Source: Polychytrium aggregatum
Taxonomy: Eukaryota > Chytridiomycota > Chytridiomycetes > Polychytriales
Direction: 5' to 3'
DNA length: 64,000 nucleotides
Assembly (NCBI RefSeq): GCF_025602895.1
Contig: NW_026516208.1
Location: 310,001 to 374,000 of the forward strand
The notes under the pieces were generated by a model. It was not told where the DNA came from. It searched no databases and worked only from the letters and a program-made list of their open reading frames with translations. Both the position numbers and the translations under genes were made by a program. Positions within the stretch are counted from its first letter, which is position 1. Every line of letters begins with the position of its first letter. Shown piece after piece: positions 51,211-62,788 of this stretch.

Positions 51211-52208
51211 AGCTCGTCACAAGTGGGCGTCTGGTTGTGATCAAGCAGCGGTATAGAATGCTGTGGCTCGTTCTACTTGTTGCTCGCAACGTAAGCGGAG
51301 GCATCCAAGATATGGTATGGATGAACTCTTTATCTCTAGATCTGAATACATGCATAAACTTCCATGCTCAACAGCCCGCCGCCACTCCGAGCTGCTCTCT
51401 GTCGTCTTTGATGGAATGCCCTCGATCCGCCCATGTATCTGGATCCCACTGTTTGGTCTCACTGTTCGGTCTTACAGGCACTCCCAACTTGCACCGCGAC
51501 AGTGTTCCTGATGCCGCGATGTTGGATTGCGACATTGGATTGTGCCGTTGGATTGTGCCGTTGATTTGTGACGCATCAACACATCCCCCATTATGCGCCT
51601 CCACTCCTTCCTTGTCCAGCGGGACGAATGAAATGAATCGGGAACATGTGTTTATTCGGGCCCAGAGGGAATGATCGGCGACCGCAAAGCGAGGTGTCTC
51701 GTTTCATTTTGTGAGCGCTGCAAGTGCAGAGTCCGGCATTAGCCAGAGACAAGTGGATTCACACATCCACGGTTCTACAGCTACCATTCTTCGTCTAGAG
51801 TACGTGGCAGGAGGGATGTCTATCGAGTCAGAACCCATTCTATGCAAGACCAAGGAGATCCAGGAGTAGACGATCGAAACAGGAGAACAATGAATCAAAC
51901 AAGCAAACGCAACAGAGGCAAACGTGGCGCTTGCTCTCTACGAGTAGCAAAGATATGGGGCTATCCATATGAGCACATGAAAAGCGTCAACGGTGCAAGC
52001 GTGGAAGAAGAGGAAATATAGAGCATCCCGGTGCTGGAGCAAGGGCGGCTGTTAGGGCCGAGATCGTGAGCAGAATGCAGCAGGTAAGAGCGTTGAGCTG
52101 GGGATGGAAAGGGTGTAGTGCTGCAGCATCGGGATGAGTGAAAGTGTACCCAGCGGGGGCCCTTGCATGCGTGTGCGCTATTGGAGAGGTTTGCATGCAA
52201 GCTTCGAC
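51211..52208. other. Convergent 3' spacer
   Basis: About 1 kb between two convergent stops. Short frames only; nothing recognised. Confidence 0.4.
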
Positions 52209-53711
52209 TCAGTCCGTGTATCCGTAGTCCTTCAGTCGAAGAACGTCGATGCCACCGGCTCCAGGTTCAAACACAAAGGCAAGGCAGAGCACCGTCGTTG
52301 GTGCATTTCCGGCGTCGATGTCCTTATAGATCTGGTGGACGTTGCGAGACGGTATCCGTTACGATCAAAGTCTGGGGTCGCAAAGCCGATTCAGACTTCA
52401 TGTCCGCCCAATTGCTCGCAGGCGAAATGCTCCTGGCAGCAGAGCCGCGGGCGTGGCCCCCGTACAATGGCTTGCAATCGGTTCTCCGTGTAGAGCACCG
52501 TCCGGGGAAGCCATCGCCCACTTTCTACTCAGTCGCTCCCTTTTCGTCATACGCACCTGCATGACTGTGAGATTTTCGATCGCCCAGACTGCTTCGCTGT
52601 AGGTTTCAAGTTGTGAGAAGCCATTGAGGAAGGTATTGAAGAAATCCCCGGCAAAGTCAAACCGGTATATCAGCCGGTCGTCTTGGTTGAGTGGATAGCG
52701 CATCTCGGTGGTCTCGAGGATCTTTTTGCCAAAGGAATGGATACTTGTCGTGCACTCTATGGTGCGGTACCGCAGCGACTCGTAAATGGCAATGTTTTTG
52801 CACACACCCGAGTATGTGTATCCCAGGTCGATGTTCATCTGCAAGGATGTGGATTAGACGGCAAGGGTCACCCAAACAAGTAACAGCCAGAATAGCATTG
52901 GGCATTAGCAGTTAAGTATGAGTCGGTTGGGCATTGCAGCGACACTGGTGCCTCGATTCGTCACAGCGAGCCGCTTGCGCTTTGAATCTGACGTCAGCGC
53001 GAGCCATCCTTCTGTGAACGGTACCTACCTTCAGCAAGAAGAACGAAGCCGATCTGATGCTCTTGTCGAATTCGTCTTGTAGTCCAGGCAGCAGGTTAAG
53101 AGGAGCACTACATATATCGATAGCTGGAGCCGAAAGGAGCGTTTGGCGTTCGTTCAGACGGACCAATTGGTGTCGCTGGAGCTGGACAAACATGTGCGGC
53201 ATAGAAATCAGTGTCGATTTATCGTCGGGCAGTGCCAGGATCCCACTGAACCAAGACGACGCAGATCCAGGACCACACTCAGCTCCGGATCACTTCCAGG
53301 CCCCAGGGGGACCACGTTAAGCATGCAGCTCGAAAATGTACCAACCTCGGTGCTGCAGGTCAGGTCGACAAAGTCCAGGTGCATCTGAAAGTAGGTCAGA
53401 TAGAAGACCGGAGAGCCACGAGATCCATCATCCCCGAAAGTGATGTCATCCAGGTTCACACTGTGCCGACATTGTGCCATTTTAGGGGCAGCATATGGAC
53501 ACGCCGACACCAAGCCGCCTATACGAACAGGCGATTCCGAGGGGCTTGGCGACGGCAGAGAATAGGGCCTGCACTCGGTAGGAGACTGGTCCGGCAGCTT
53601 GGGATGCAGATCCGATGGCGTTGGATACGATCGAGACACGTCCTGTGGCTCCGTGGGAGCTGTTGATGAGCGAGGCCGGCGAGGGGGGAATCGATTAGTG
53701 TCTGCACGCAT
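52209..53711 (-). CDS. Hypothetical multi-exon protein, unknown family
   Basis: Not recognised. Likely start ATG 53711 (MRADTNRFPPRRPRS) with a Pro/Ser-rich N-terminus of about 65 residues, then a structured region: VNLDDITFGDDGSRGSPVFY and YFQMHLDFVDLTCSTEV. A 59-nt intron (donor GTACAT, branch-like CTTAAC) fits in frame to ILALPDDKSTLISMPHMFVQ. Further exons give LNLLPGLQDEFDKSIRSASF (donor GTAGGT), then YSGVCKNIAIYESLRYRTIE and RLIYRFDFAGDFFNTFLNGF (donor GTGCGT). A last exon ends FEPGAGGIDVLRLKDYGYTD at 52209. No membrane helix, no known catalytic motif. Splice sites support a real gene; function is open. Confidence 0.55.
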
Positions 53712-56700
53712 AGCGAGGCAGAGCACAGAGGACCGACAGTAGCATATCGACTTGACCAGTGTCCCAAAAGGCAGCCAGCTAAGGATGCAAACCCCGCCTC
53801 GATGATCCCCTCCAGCACACGGAGGGAGGCGGTGAGAATGCAGTGGAAAGGCAGCCCACCCTTGCGATCGGTGCTTTTGAGGAGGCCTTGAGTGTTCTGG
53901 TTGAGATGGATGGATGGAGAATATAGACACGACGAGAAAAACAGGATGAGTGGAGCGAATCGGACCCATATCGCTCGCCAAGGCTCCGCAGACTCCATCC
54001 CGCCGTATCGAATCGTGCAGGGCAGCTACTCTTGTTGGGAGACACCGTACCAGGCTCGGAAGCCGTATGAAGAGCTTGCGGGCCGTTGCTCGACTTGAGC
54101 CGGCATCTTTGGAGGACTCGAGTGGTGATAAGCTTTTGGTGTGGCCGTATGGATGGACTGGAGGGCGGGTTGGAGGATACGGTCGGATACAGCCCGGCAA
54201 GAATAAGCAAAGACAACGATTCCAGGAAGTAAGTGCTTGGTCACTGGCATGTATAGAGTTGTCGACGACTTGGCTTACCGCCGCGCTTGGTTCGGGATGC
54301 CAGAGATTCGACACAGAGCGAGCGCGAGTCTCGGGCCGACGACTTTAACGAAGATTTCGAGACATCGGCCGACCGCAGCTCTGCCTGGATGCCTTGAAGA
54401 CCGGGCGGGCCCGAAAACGAGTAACCGAGGGGCTTGGAGGTACTTGGGGAGAGCGAGGCAAAGGCACTGACAAAGGACGGAAAGTGCTGGATCGAGTACG
54501 TGCTGCGAGCCGGGAGCTGCTATCGGAGACAGAGGGCAAGCGAGAGACAAGGTTGTCAAATAAGTGTTTTATCGAGACTGGAACAGCAACTCAATGGGGG
54601 GGGGAAAGCCATTGGACAGCTTTGACGAGCCTGGCTCAATTGGGAGCGATACTCCCATAGGGTACGAAATACGACGAGGCGGAGGGCGGAATTATAGATC
54701 CACCCGAAACCAAACCAGCCAGGTTCAAGCCCCGACGACAAGAGTCCATGATTGCAAGGAGTCTGTATGAATATGGCAGCAACAGCGACATGAATCGCAT
54801 GATAGACCCATACCGCGACATCCGAATCCGAGTCCGAGTACATCTCGGGAAACTGAATTTGGAGAGGAGGCAGGTGCTGGCACTGGAGCATGGCTGGCAG
54901 AGAAGACAGGGCTATGATGCGGGAAGATGGCGGGAAAGCAGGAGGGCGGGTGACTGCTCTATGTGAGAGTTGAGTGGATGTGTGGGCTGGCGAGGACCGA
55001 ATAAAGTCTCTATGGGAAAAGCAGTGCTGTGGAGAAGAATGATGCAGAGAGTTGAAAGCGCCCGGTCTTTGCAAATGTGGAGGAGGAGGGCGCTGGAGGA
55101 ATTAGAGACAGGAGATTTGCTGCAGCGGGCTGAATTGGTAGAAAGCGACGGCGACGAACGAGGGAGAGTCGATGGGCCAGAATTGCGGACCGATGTAGGA
55201 CCAGGGCCAGTCTTTCAGCCGATGCCAGAGGTATGATGCCAGAGTTATGATTGAGGGAATGTGCTGGAAAGGCGAAGATGTTGCTTGCCCAGCCAGACAG
55301 ATCTGCAAAGCCAGCGACCCGGACAGTTCAGAAGGACAGACCCTGATCGATCGGCGAGCGCTCGAGAATGCTCCAGCTATCGAAGCAGCCATCGGGCAAA
55401 CCAAGAACGTCGAGCCCGGAGCGATGCTCATGGCATGTTCTGGGGGGATTGGGCGAAGGGAGATGCTTGCGGCAAGACGATCAATCGCCGACCAGGGTGA
55501 ACGACAGGTACTTACAGGGTCAAGCAGCACAGCGAACGAGGGCAAGATACGAGAGATTATCGCCCAACTGGCTCGAAAGAATAGGGGCGCTGGGTTGGAT
55601 CCAAGGATGAGGGAAAGAGCAGCTATCGAGGGATTGTAGCAGCAGCCCCAGGAACACAGCTACTCCGGGAAGCGACGGCAAGAAGGGATGGTGGTGATGG
55701 ATCAACAACGGAAGTGCTGTGGCAAATACTGGACCGAGCCCTGGATGATGTCGACCAGTCGATGGCAGCAACTCGGGCGGATGGAGAATGCGGTGCAGAA
55801 TGAGGGATGAAATGAGGGATGAAATGAGGGATGAAAGGGGGGGGAGGAGGACCTGAGATGGCGGCACCGGCTAGATGAGTGATTGGGGTCGGCGGGAGAT
55901 TGGGATCGGGGCAGCGCCTGGGCGAGTGGCTCGAGAATGAAGCTCCAGGCCAGGATGAGTGGGGATGTATTGGCAGAAGCGAGGCAAAAATGGAGGGAAT
56001 TCTGTGGGAGCGAGGGAAGAGTGTTACGGAATACTCCACAATACAGCAGGAGGAGTTGCTGTGCTGCCGCAGGGGTCTGGTCCAGCCTTCCAGCCGACCG
56101 ACTCTGGGCGGGAGCGAAAGGCGGTTCGGGTTTGGTGGATGCGGGTGGGCGGCAGCGGCAGCGGCGGCAAGCATCGCTGGTATGGCATGATGTGGCATGG
56201 TATGGCATGCTGGGGAGGGCGAGATCGGTGCAGTCGATGCTGCCGGTTGATGTTGCCTTCGATGCCGGTGTTGAGATGTCAATGGCGAATGGATGCACCG
56301 GGCGTGCGTCAGGGCGCCAGCAACATGCATGTCGGCGTGTCGGGTTCATTGTCCATCGTCATCAGGTCGTTGGCGTGCTGCAGCACCGTCTCCCACGGGT
56401 GCAATCCAGCGGGGCCGTCTCCGGACGGTTGAGTTGAGCAGGCACATTGCGCGGGAGTGCTGATGGGCGCGGCAAAGTGCGGGTGGGTGATGTCGAGCCA
56501 GGAGGCCATTCGACCTCGTCATGACGGCCGTCTGGGCGGATCATCATGCTCGGCAGCGATCGAGTGATCAAACAACGGAGCGTTCGAGTGACCGAGCCAG
56601 AGAGCCAAAATCACCCGAACCGCCAGGGACAGCACAAACAACACAACAGCGCACACAGCACAGAAGAGCAGCTTCATCGAAAACTATGGCCTTTTATTCT

Positions 56701-56794
56701 TGAAACATAAACGCAAGGGACTTAGCTCCCAATAACAGCCCCACAGAAGCAGGGCTGCATTGGTACACCAGTGGGGCTGCGGACAAATCTCCAT
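53712..56794. other. 3 kb without a supportable gene
   Basis: Several frames of 130-235 codons exist on both strands (55247-55639 +, 55102-55545 -, 56330-55623 -), but they overlap each other, lack splice logic and match nothing I recognise. A short ATG-started minus frame at 56509 (MASWLDITHPHFAAPISTPA) is the most protein-like. No transposon ends or target duplications were seen. Confidence 0.4.
55798..55837 (+). repeat. 12-nt tandem repeat (aatgagggatga)
   Basis: About three and a half copies in the gene-poor stretch; it encodes Pro/His/Phe-Ile repeats on the minus strand. Confidence 0.8.
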
Positions 56795-57911
56795 TTAGTA
56801 GAGGCGGACAGGCTTGCCCATGGACGACTTGATGAAGAGGGACTTGACGTTCTGCCAGTTCTTCTTGAGAAGGGAGACCAGGAAGTTGATGGACATCATG
56901 GTGTTCTGGATGATCTCGTCCTCGGTCATATCGACGTGGCCAATGGCAACACCGAGGCAGAGAACCTTCTTGAGCTGGAACTTGATGGTGGCCTTCATCT
57001 CAGTGACCTTGTCACCCAGGTTCTCGGAGTGGGTGAGGGGGGTGGGGAACTTGCCGGCCTTGGCCAGACCGGGACCGAGCAGACGGGGGATCTGCTTGAT
57101 GAGAGCCTCAGAGGCCAGGAAGGCATCGTACTTCTTGGCAAGCTTCTTGATCAGCTTCTTGTTCTTGTTGAGCTTCTTGAGGTCCTCAACAGACTGGTAC
57201 TCGAGGTCGATCTGCTTGGCCTGATCAATGTGGGCCTGATCGGCGAGAATGCAAATCTTCATCTTGGGCTTGGGGATGTTGGGCAGGCGGACGGTTCCAG
57301 AGAAACGCTTGTCACGCTGGGGATCGTAGTTCTTGAGACCGATCTGGAGCTCGATGGTCTCGGTGAACTTTCTGGGCTTCTCCTCCTTGGAGTAGCGGAG
57401 GAGTTCCTTGACAGCCTCACGGACGGCACTCGCTTGAACCTTGCTGTGAACAGCGACGGTGCGTGTGGGATGGGCGGGCGAGAGAGACGTTGATGTTGAG
57501 TATTGGTGCGCATGGGCTGCTTCTTCTACATGGCGACCTCCCGCTTTTCTCCCTCTCGCACACAGCGGTGGGTGTAGTTTCCCACGAGTGCGATCCGGGC
57601 CAAGTTTGGCCGTGAATTGCTCCCGCGGAACAGCTGCCTCCATCCCGTCAGGCCCAATGGGCGAGGCATCCGAGTTTGTGCCATCGTGGATCTGCCGTGC
57701 ACCTTGAGGCATTCGTGTGCTCCGGATTGCTGCTGGTGCTGGTGTTGCTGGTGTTGCTGCTGTTGTCTTGATGCAGGTTTGCCCAGGTCCACATTCCGCC
57801 GAGCGTTGCATGCCTGCTGTCACGCTGTGCGCCTCGCGTACGACCACCTCCTCTCCACAGCCGATCCGCCGCATCTCCTGCCCAACGAGTCTGCTCGTTC
57901 GTTTACCTCAT
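56795..57911 (-). CDS. RPL10A: Cytosolic 60S ribosomal protein uL1 (RPL10A)
   Basis: L1-stalk protein of the large subunit, near the E-site tRNA. Two exons: 57911-57907, holding only ATGAG, and 57443-56795, giving 217 residues, the same as human RPL10A. The join completes an AGC Ser codon, so the product begins [13 protein letters not shown]. Family stretches: [80 protein letters not shown] and the C-terminus GKPVRLY. The 463-nt intron (donor GTAAAC) is long for this window and could carry a small RNA, though none was recognised. Divergent from the mitochondrial uL5m gene, with E-box motifs between. Confidence 0.97.
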
Positions 57912-58322
57912 GTTTCGTTTTCGGGATGAAAGGGAGGGGCAGAAGGCGCTGCCGCCCACGCCGAGCAGAAATACCCCGCCGTGCCGAAGAAAAAACACAC
58001 GTGTGTGGCTTGGCAGCCGCCTGCGCCACGCCACTCCTCCCGGTCGCAGACGGTCACGTGGCGCACGTGCTGTGGCCTGTGTGTGCTTGCGCGGCGGATC
58101 CAAGTCGAAAAAATTTTCGGTCACCAGCCAGATCGCCGATCAGGATCGCGGGAGCCAGCATCCTCAGCCCCGCCCATCAGCCCATCTGTCCATCTGCCCA
58201 TCTGTCCATCTGCGCTGCCTGCTCCAGCAAGCCCAGCAAGCCCAGCAAGCCCGGCAAACCCGCAAACCCGCATAACTACAACCCCAGTCAACACCATCTC
58301 ATCGATAACAACGTCCAGCACA
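57912..58322. promoter_or_regulatory. Shared RPL10A/MRPL7 promoter with three CACGTG boxes
   Basis: 411 bp between start codons. CACGTG occurs at 57998-58003, 58055-58060 and 58064-58069. Toward MRPL7 there are short direct repeats (cccatctgtccatctg at about 58180-58212 and agcccagca at about 58225-58250). CACGTG is the E-box bound by Cbf1-type factors, which control ribosomal genes in some yeasts; the link here is inference. Confidence 0.55.
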
Positions 58323-59773
58323 ATGAGATTCGCTCCCGTCCGCCTGCTTTCGTCGCTCGGCCGACCCTGCGGCCCCCATCGCCTGGCCGCGTCCGTGGCC
58401 TTGCCGGCGCGGGCTTTCGGCTCATCGTCGTCGGCCATGGCCAAGCCAAAGCCATCGGCATCGTCAGAAAAGGGCTCCAGCTCGTCGCCGTCGCAGGAGA
58501 CCACAGCAACTTCGCCGCATGCACCCCTCGCCGACCAAGTGGTTCGTGTTCGCCTGGAGGAGCATTACTACAACACACTGCTGGAGGACATCATGATCCT
58601 CTCATACGATCACTCATCCCCTACAGCCAGTCTCGAGGCCGCCCTCCCTGCGCTGAGCCGCAAGCTCCCTGAGAACGCCCTCGAGGATCTTTTCTCGACC
58701 CCGTTTTCCGATCTGCCAACACACCCCACCAACAACGTCACGACACACTTTCTCCTGTCCAACGAAAACTCGGGCTCGGTCGTGAACTTTCCGAAACGTT
58801 CGTTTGCCAAGAAGAAGCTGAACCCGATCGATTACACCATTGTCAAGAAGGAGGTCATGACGGCACTGCCGCCTCTCGATATCTGGAAGCCCTTCTCACC
58901 CTCGCCAAAGCGGCTGCCGCTGCTGCGGAAGGTCACGGTGAAGGTCTGGGAAGACTCTGCTGCTCACAACAAGTACGTAATTCGGGCACTGCGCGTCTTG
59001 CATCTGCTGGGCGCGCTAGCGGTCCAGGCGGGATCGGCTCTGCGTGGTAATTTCCACCCTGCCTCGACTCTGCCTCGATCTCGCCTTGCCCTGGTCTCGA
59101 TCTAGCCTCGATCTAGCATCTCGTGCTTGCTTGCAGTTCTGAACAGACAGACGAACGTATCGCACGACAGCTCTGGTTGCTGACAGCACTCTCGACTCGA
59201 TCTGGTGCCCCCCCCCATGCCGATCGCTCATCATATTGCCGCCGACATAGATCCCTACTGCTGGGTGCCATCATGAACCTCCAGTCAATCACCGGTGTCG
59301 AGGGAACGCCGCTCTTTTCCGACAAGAGCGATGCTTCCCGCAAGATCCGTGCTGGCATGCCGCTAGGTGCCAAAGTAGACCTCTACGGCGACAAAATGTA
59401 CGAGTTTGTGGACAAACTGAACCAGTGCGTGCTGCCCCGCCTCCGCGAATGGGAAGGCATCAACCCGGTTGGCAACAACCTGGGCGCATTGAAGCTCGAG
59501 CTCCCCGAGTCGGCCATGGGCTACTTCCCCGATATCGAGCCTCACTTTGACATGTTCCCGAGGATGTTCAAAACCGAGATCACCTTCTTTACGACTGCCC
59601 GCAACGACCGTGAAACCATGCTGTTGCTCAGTGGCTTCCAGTTGCCATTCCTAGACAAGCCGATCGTCCAGCTCGAGGAGACCTCGGACGACAACTCGGA
59701 TCCTTGGGCCAAGTTCTACAAGACAAAGCGACAGCAAGAGATGAGAAAGCAGAAGCTCATGGGCAAGAAATAG
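58323..59773 (+). CDS. MRPL7: Mitochondrial ribosomal protein uL5m (MRPL7)
   Basis: Large-subunit protein of the mitochondrial ribosome central protuberance. Start ATG 58323: MRFAPVRLLSSLGRPCG, a basic, Ser-rich presequence, then a fungal-specific N-terminal extension. Exon 1 58323-58972 and exon 2 59251-59773, joined at HNK|SLLLGAIMNLQSITG (AA|A), giving 390 residues. The frame also stays open back to 59137, which would insert about 38 residues; the shorter join fits the family better. The uL5 core is clear: GMPLGAKVDLYGDKMYEFVD, LNQCVLPRLREWEGINPVG, ESAMGYFPDIEPHFDMFPRM and ITFFTTARNDRETMLLLSGF. The tail KTKRQQEMRKQKLMGKK is basic. Confidence 0.93.
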
Positions 59774-60241
59774 AGTCTGTCTTGAGCGTGTCCTGTGATG
59801 ACGGCGAGTGTTCCAGTATACATATGCCCAATGAAAGAAATTCGCCTGGACATTACCCAAAACATTACCTGGGAGTGGTGCATGGTTGGCAATCCAAGTG
59901 CTCGGTGGCAATCCAACTGCTCGGTGGCAATCCAAGTGTCTCATCTGCCCGAGCGCTGATTGGCGCTACCGTTGGTGAAATCATCGATTCATCCAAAGAG
60001 CTCTGCGACCGGGGTTGGCTCGCTGCCATTCGACCAGCTCGTCCAGCCAGGCTCGTCAGGGCCGGGCGAGAGTCGGAATCCGGCGATGCCTTGTCGCAAG
60101 CGTTGTCAGCAGGCTCAGGCCACATCCAGCGCAGCGCCCGGCAATGACGCCAGCCAACCCGCCTCTGGCGACATCCGCATCATCTCTACAACATCGACAG
60201 CCGTCCCGCAGGCTGCATCTTGCCATTGATCTTCGCCAACA
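59774..60241 (+). other. Spacer MRPL7 to ChaC gene
   Basis: About 470 bp; holds a 19-nt repeat (see separate entry) and the ChaC promoter. Nothing else recognised. Confidence 0.4.
59888..59938 (+). repeat. 19-nt tandem repeat (ggcaatccaastgctcggt)
   Basis: Two full and one partial copy in the MRPL7 3' region, differing by one base. Confidence 0.85.
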
Positions 60242-61739
60242 ATGTGGGTGTTTGGATACGGCAGCTTGATCTGGAAAGTCGGTATGTTGAGTCGCTCTCG
60301 GTCGCAGCCAAAAGCCCCGCCGTTGCCGCCTGCTGCATCCGTTTCCCCCAGCACTCATGTCTCGGAACACCAACCTTTGACAGACTTTCCATATGAAGTG
60401 AGGATACCGGGATACATCTGCGGATTCGTGCGGCGATTCTGGCAGGTTCGTTCAGCCGCCGACGATGCCCTGTCAGCGAGCTTGGAGCAACGCTCTGCCC
60501 GCTGGGTTTGCTTTCCTGCCATCCAGTGCCTTGCTGGATGGGGGTCGTCAGTGTCGTCCGCAAGGTCGACCAGGAACAACTCTGGTCTTTATGAGCAGCT
60601 GCCGGTGTTCAGAAACCAAAGACCCGTCGTGCTGATCCTCTCTTGTCCCCGCCACTCAGGGCAGCCACGATCACCGAGGCACTCCAGAGTCGCCCGGCCG
60701 TGTGGTGACCCTCCTGCCGTATTCCGAGTGGCAGACGCTCTCGGATCGAGACTTTGCGGTCCACCAGCGAGCAGATGTCTGCTGGGGCGTTGCATGTGAG
60801 CTTTGTTGTCGAACGATCCGAGCGAGGGCAAACGACGACAGCGCCTGCGAACCAGTATGCCCTCCATTTGGACTTGTCGATGCCTTCAATGCGTCGGTTG
60901 CTGCTGCATTGATAGCCAGCTCAGCCGGTATCCATCTTCAGTTTGCCTTGCTGCATCCCTCTGATCTCGCTGTCGCTTGCACCATATATTTCATCTGGGT
61001 TTGGCTGCTCGTATGCAGACAAGGTTGCTCCCAAGGACGAAGCATGGGTCCGGGCCCACCTCGACCACCGAGAGAAGAATGGATACGAGTCTTTCAAGGT
61101 GCCTGTCTATCACCCGCTCGCAGGAAGTGACCAGCCGATCGTTCAGAATGCCATGGTCTATCTCGCCGGCATCGAAAACGAGGCCTTCCTGGGTCCAGAA
61201 ACGCTCGACCACATGGGCGTTCATATTGCCCACTCAAGAGGTCCAAGCGGCCAGAACTATGAATGTAAGTCACCTGAAGCTTCGAGTTGGGGCTCAACGC
61301 AAGAGTGCCCACAGCGAGCGATCCTTGGATGGATTTGGCTGCGTGTATTTGTCCTGGCAGTGGTCATATCGACAGGATGCCATCTGGTGGCCTCGAGAGA
61401 TCGTCTGGCATATTGCGATCTACAGCTCGGGCCCTTCTGTGCTATCTTCAGAGCCGCTGACTAAGTGCGATACCAACCGCAGACCTCTTTGGGCTTTACA
61501 AGTCCCTGAAGGCGCTGGTGCCCGATTTCCCGGACGAGCACGTTGAGCAACTCACCGACCGGGTGGTCCAAGCCCTCAAGGATAACCACGCCTTTGATCC
61601 CAGCATGCTAGAGAACCCCAAGTTTGACGATGCTCTGGGGGAGCTTCGAGAAATGTCAATCTGGACGCACGAGCGCCTGCAAGAGCGGCTGGATTTTGCG
61701 CACAAGCTGGAACAGGCCGAGGAGAGCTTGGCTGCATGA
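60242..61739 (+). CDS. ChaC-type glutathione gamma-glutamylcyclotransferase
   Basis: Cytosolic enzyme that cleaves glutathione to 5-oxoproline and Cys-Gly. Five exons: 60242-60281, 60384-60445, 60660-60795, 61019-61264 and 61483-61739, giving 246 residues. The N-terminal substrate-binding motif MWVFGYGSLIWKV comes at once, then YICGFVRRFWQ joined to GSHDHRGTPESPGRVVTLLP, CWGVAYKVAP, and HREKNGYESF, whose Glu is the catalytic residue of the family. AGPSGRN is matched here by RGPSGQNYE, followed by YLFGLYKSLKALVPDFPDEH. The C-terminal extension of about 60 residues (helical, EQLTDRVVQALKDNHAFDPS) is longer than in human CHAC2. With G6PD in the same window it bears on glutathione and NADPH balance, but no co-regulation is shown. 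Confidence 0.95.
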
Positions 61740-62788
61740 CCAAAGTTGCTCTTGAGCTCGGCCGTGTGCCCTTTGAATGAGCCAGGCAGATTCGTGCTTG
61801 GCGATTCGTCATGGAGGCATCTCTGAAAGAGGTTCATCGCTTGTTGATATGTGACCAGAGCTTGCTTGGTTGGAAATCGTTGGCGGTGCGATCATTGGCA
61901 CCGCATGTTGCGCCAGAACATGCCGCTGGATTGAACACGGAACAGGACGCCCTGAACATGCATGTGCACCGAGGAGCCAACGCAATGCGGTCGACATGAG
62001 ACACTGGCATATGTGGATTCTGTTGTGCCCCTCAGAAGTGACAGTTACAGCTTCCCGCACACCTCGCTTGGGTGCGTCGACACGGGCTTCTGGCAAGCGA
62101 GCCCTGCATGGCACAGCTGCGGTGACTATGGCGGGAAGCACAATCGGCTCTCATCCCCTCCCCTTGCAATCGGGATGCTCCTGTCCGTGCTGTGTGCGTC
62201 TGGAAGTACAGTCTGTCCAGAAAGAAACGGGTCACTTTCCCTTCCTGGCTTCAGATGTCTGAAGCCCGCTGACTGACTGTAGGCAGCGGACAAGCCGTGC
62301 GATTGTTTCCCGTCCTGGTTGGCAATCGAGTGGTTTTGGTTAGTTTGGGAAGCACAGTCTTGAACACACTCGGTCGATCTCCTGTGGCGATGATCGACTG
62401 GCATACCGAGATCATGTTCCTTGAGGCATTGATGTCTCGATCCCACAGCGTATGGCAGCTTGCACAGCTCCGGACAAAGTGTGGTTTCTCGATATCAAGA
62501 TGGTGCTGTGCTTGGCCATGAATGTGATGAGTGGGTGTGTATTCAGGTTCCAGAAAACAACAATGTCCTGGTTAAAAACAGGGAGTCCCATTTCATTTTG
62601 GAATCGCTGTATGTCTCAGCCGAGCCACGATTCCCACGACTCCCACAGACCAGCCGTGGCGCAGTCGCATGTGACCCGCACATGACCGCGCCTTCAGCCC
62701 AAACCCGAACATCCATCGCCGATCGAGCGGTCCTCTGCATCCGCAACAGCATTCTGTTATCCGAGACCGCTCTGACCATCCTCCATCC
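61740..62788 (+). other. Spacer ChaC to NOT1-like gene
   Basis: About 1 kb in which I looked for NOT1 N-terminal exons and found none; frames are short and unrecognised. Confidence 0.45.

Noticed and set aside
54700-54760. GGTTCAAGCCC resembling a tRNA B box
   Set aside because: The flanking bases cannot form a T-arm stem and no A box or acceptor stem lies at the right distance.
55623-56349. Minus frames of 215-235 codons rich in Pro/His/Ser
   Set aside because: Low complexity, run through the 12-nt repeat, no splice sites or conserved motif.
56771-57493. 240-codon + frame opposite RPL10A
   Set aside because: Exact antisense of a highly conserved ribosomal protein exon; Leu/Gly/Glu-rich content is a mirror of Lys-rich coding.
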